Assembly (NCBI GenBank): GCA_036398095.1
Contig: DASWHR010000042.1
Coordinates: forward strand, 1-49,549
Reading direction: 5' to 3'
Source: DASWHR01 sp036398095
GTDB taxonomy: Bacteria > Actinomycetota > AC-67
DNA length: 49,549 bases
This document shows positions 48,556 to 49,549 of the stretch, one piece after another. Position 1 is the stretch's first letter; each line of letters begins with the position of its first letter. Below the pieces are notes generated by a model. The model ran no database searches and was not told the DNA's origin. It was given only the letters and a program-made list of their open reading frames with translations. Position numbers and translations under genes: made by a program.

Positions 48556-49549
48556 GTGCCGGCCGCAACATACGCCTACAAGGTCCGCGACAAGCAGGGC
48601 CAGCTCGTTACCGGCCAGCTCGAGGCCGACAATCAGGCTGCCGTCGCCGCGAAGCTTCGGCAGATGGGCTACGCGCCCATCCTGATTGAGGAAAAGAGCA
48701 CCGGAGGCGTCAAGCGCGAGATCAAGCTGCCGTGGAAGAACGGCGTCAAGGGGAAGGATCTCGCCGTCTTCTCGCGTCAGTTCGCCACCATGATCAACAG
48801 CGGCCTGTCCCTGCTGAGATCCCTCAACATCTTGGCCGACCAGACGGAGAACCAGACTCTGGCGCGGGTCGTGGGCGAGGTTCGCGCCGACGTCGAGCGC
48901 GGGGCGTCGCTGTCGGCGTCGATGGCCAAGCATCCGAAGGTTTTCACACGGCTGTACGTGTCGATGATCCGAGCCGGCGAGATCGGCGGCGTGCTCGACA
49001 GCGTGCTGGTTCGGCTTGCCGACAACCTCGAAAAGGACGTCGCGCTGCGTCAGAAGATCAAGAGCGCCATGACCTATCCGGTCGTGGTGTTCATCCTGGT
49101 CATCCTGATCGTGTCGGGCATGCTGCTGTTCGTCGTTCCGATGTTCGAAAATCTCTACAAGGACTTGGGCGGCAAGCTGCCGCTTCCCACGCAGGTGTTG
49201 ATCGGGCTTTCCAACATCATCAAGAAGGCGTGGTATCTGCTCGCGGCCGGCATGGTCGGGGGCGCGATCGCGTTCAAACGCTGGATCGCGACCGACAAGG
49301 GCCGGGCCGCGTGGGATGCCGTCAAGCTGAAGGCTCCGATCTTCGGCGACCTGGTCCACAAGACCGCACTGTCGCGCTTCTCGCGCACCCTTGGCGTCCT
49401 GATCCGTTCCGGCGTGCCGATCCTGCAGTCGCTCGACATCGTGAAAGAGACGTCCGGAAACGCGGTCGTCGCCAAGGCGACCAGCGACGTGCAGCAGTCG
49501 GTCAAAGACGGCGAGACGATCGCTAAGCCGCTCGAGCGCCACGCGGTCT
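48556..49549 (+). CDS. pilC: Type IV pilus inner-membrane platform protein PilC, 3' end missing
   Basis: About 331 residues are visible; the frame runs off the right edge. GTG 48556 follows AGGAGG by 5 bases, and its product starts MPAATYAYKVRDKQGQLVTG. It contains the first GspF domain (FSRQFATMINSGLSLLRSLN, then LYVSMIRAGEIGGVLDSVL), a membrane helix (YPVVVFILVILIVSGMLLFVV), another hydrophobic segment (AWYLLAAGMVGGAIAF) and the start of the second GspF domain (ALSRFSRTLGVLIRSGVPIL). PilC is the membrane platform on which PilB and PilT act. Confidence 0.95.
   Translation, partial: MPAATYAYKVRDKQGQLVTGQLEADNQAAVAAKLRQMGYAPILIEEKSTGGVKREIKLPWKNGVKGKDLAVFSRQFATMINSGLSLLRSLNILADQTENQTLARVVGEVRADVERGASLSASMAKHPKVFTRLYVSMIRAGEIGGVLDSVLVRLADNLEKDVALRQKIKSAMTYPVVVFILVILIVSGMLLFVVPMFENLYKDLGGKLPLPTQVLIGLSNIIKKAWYLLAAGMVGGAIAFKRWIATDKGRAAWDAVKLKAPIFGDLVHKTALSRFSRTLGVLIRSGVPILQSLDIVKETSGNAVVAKATSDVQQSVKDGETIAKPLERHAV

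Overview
This is a high-GC bacterial chromosome segment, read as coming from a member of the Actinomycetota outside the well-studied Actinomycetia. The evidence is the gene order thrS - HIT - CDP-alcohol phosphotransferase-like - LpxL-like acyltransferase - PimA-like glycosyltransferase, the order yebC/ruvCAB/yajC/secDF/apt/relA, the frequent GTG starts and 4-base ATGA or GTGA overlaps, and a type IV pilus pilB-pilT-pilC block after aroE. The exact class cannot be fixed from the sequence alone. Most of the window is housekeeping. The accessory and least explained DNA lies between about 2.3 and 5.6 kb.

Layout. 1-2.3 kb: the start of a Phd/YefM antitoxin with a perfect palindrome before its start codon, a VOC protein, a double-hotdog thioesterase-like protein and a lipoprotein. 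2.3-5.6 kb: tRNA-Val(GAC), an overlapping trio (DUF4160, DUF2442, a sigma-70 fragment-like protein), then a nearly gene-free stretch with two tandem copies of a structured RNA unit. Each unit has a tRNA-like module, two hairpins and a strong terminator. A second, independent tandem duplication follows and produced a short membrane-protein paralog. 5.6-9.6 kb: a double-RAM protein translationally coupled to a 1092-residue adenylate cyclase/ATPase/TPR protein, then tRNA-Val(CAC). 9.6-20 kb: an excisionase-like HTH gene, a secreted metallopeptidase, thrS, HIT, a structured convergent gap, a membrane protein and an EF-G paralog on the minus strand, then the phosphatidylinositol-mannoside-type membrane lipid genes. 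19.6-31 kb: lemA-htpX, pdxS-pdxT-yebC, a cupredoxin-like secreted protein, ruvC-ruvA-ruvB, yajC-secD-secF, apt and a secreted protein. 31.5-45 kb: relA, dtd, a metallo-beta-lactamase-fold hydrolase, hisS, aspS, rarA, two small membrane-associated proteins, alaS, ruvX, mltG, aroE. 45-49.5 kb: pilB, a PilT with a fused MshEN domain, and pilC, which runs off the end.

How they work together. The central blocks serve translation (four aminoacyl-tRNA synthetases, an EF-G paralog, Dtd, two tRNA-Val), recombination and replication repair (RuvABC, RarA, RuvX), protein export (YajC-SecDF), stringent response (RelA), vitamin B6 synthesis (PdxST) and envelope lipid building. The pilus block carries motifs expected to bind cyclic di-GMP on both the extension-type and the retraction-type ATPase. 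The best candidate for an undescribed element is the pair of tRNA-like RNA units at 3853-4128 and 4193-4465. A compensatory base-pair change between the copies argues for selected RNA structure.
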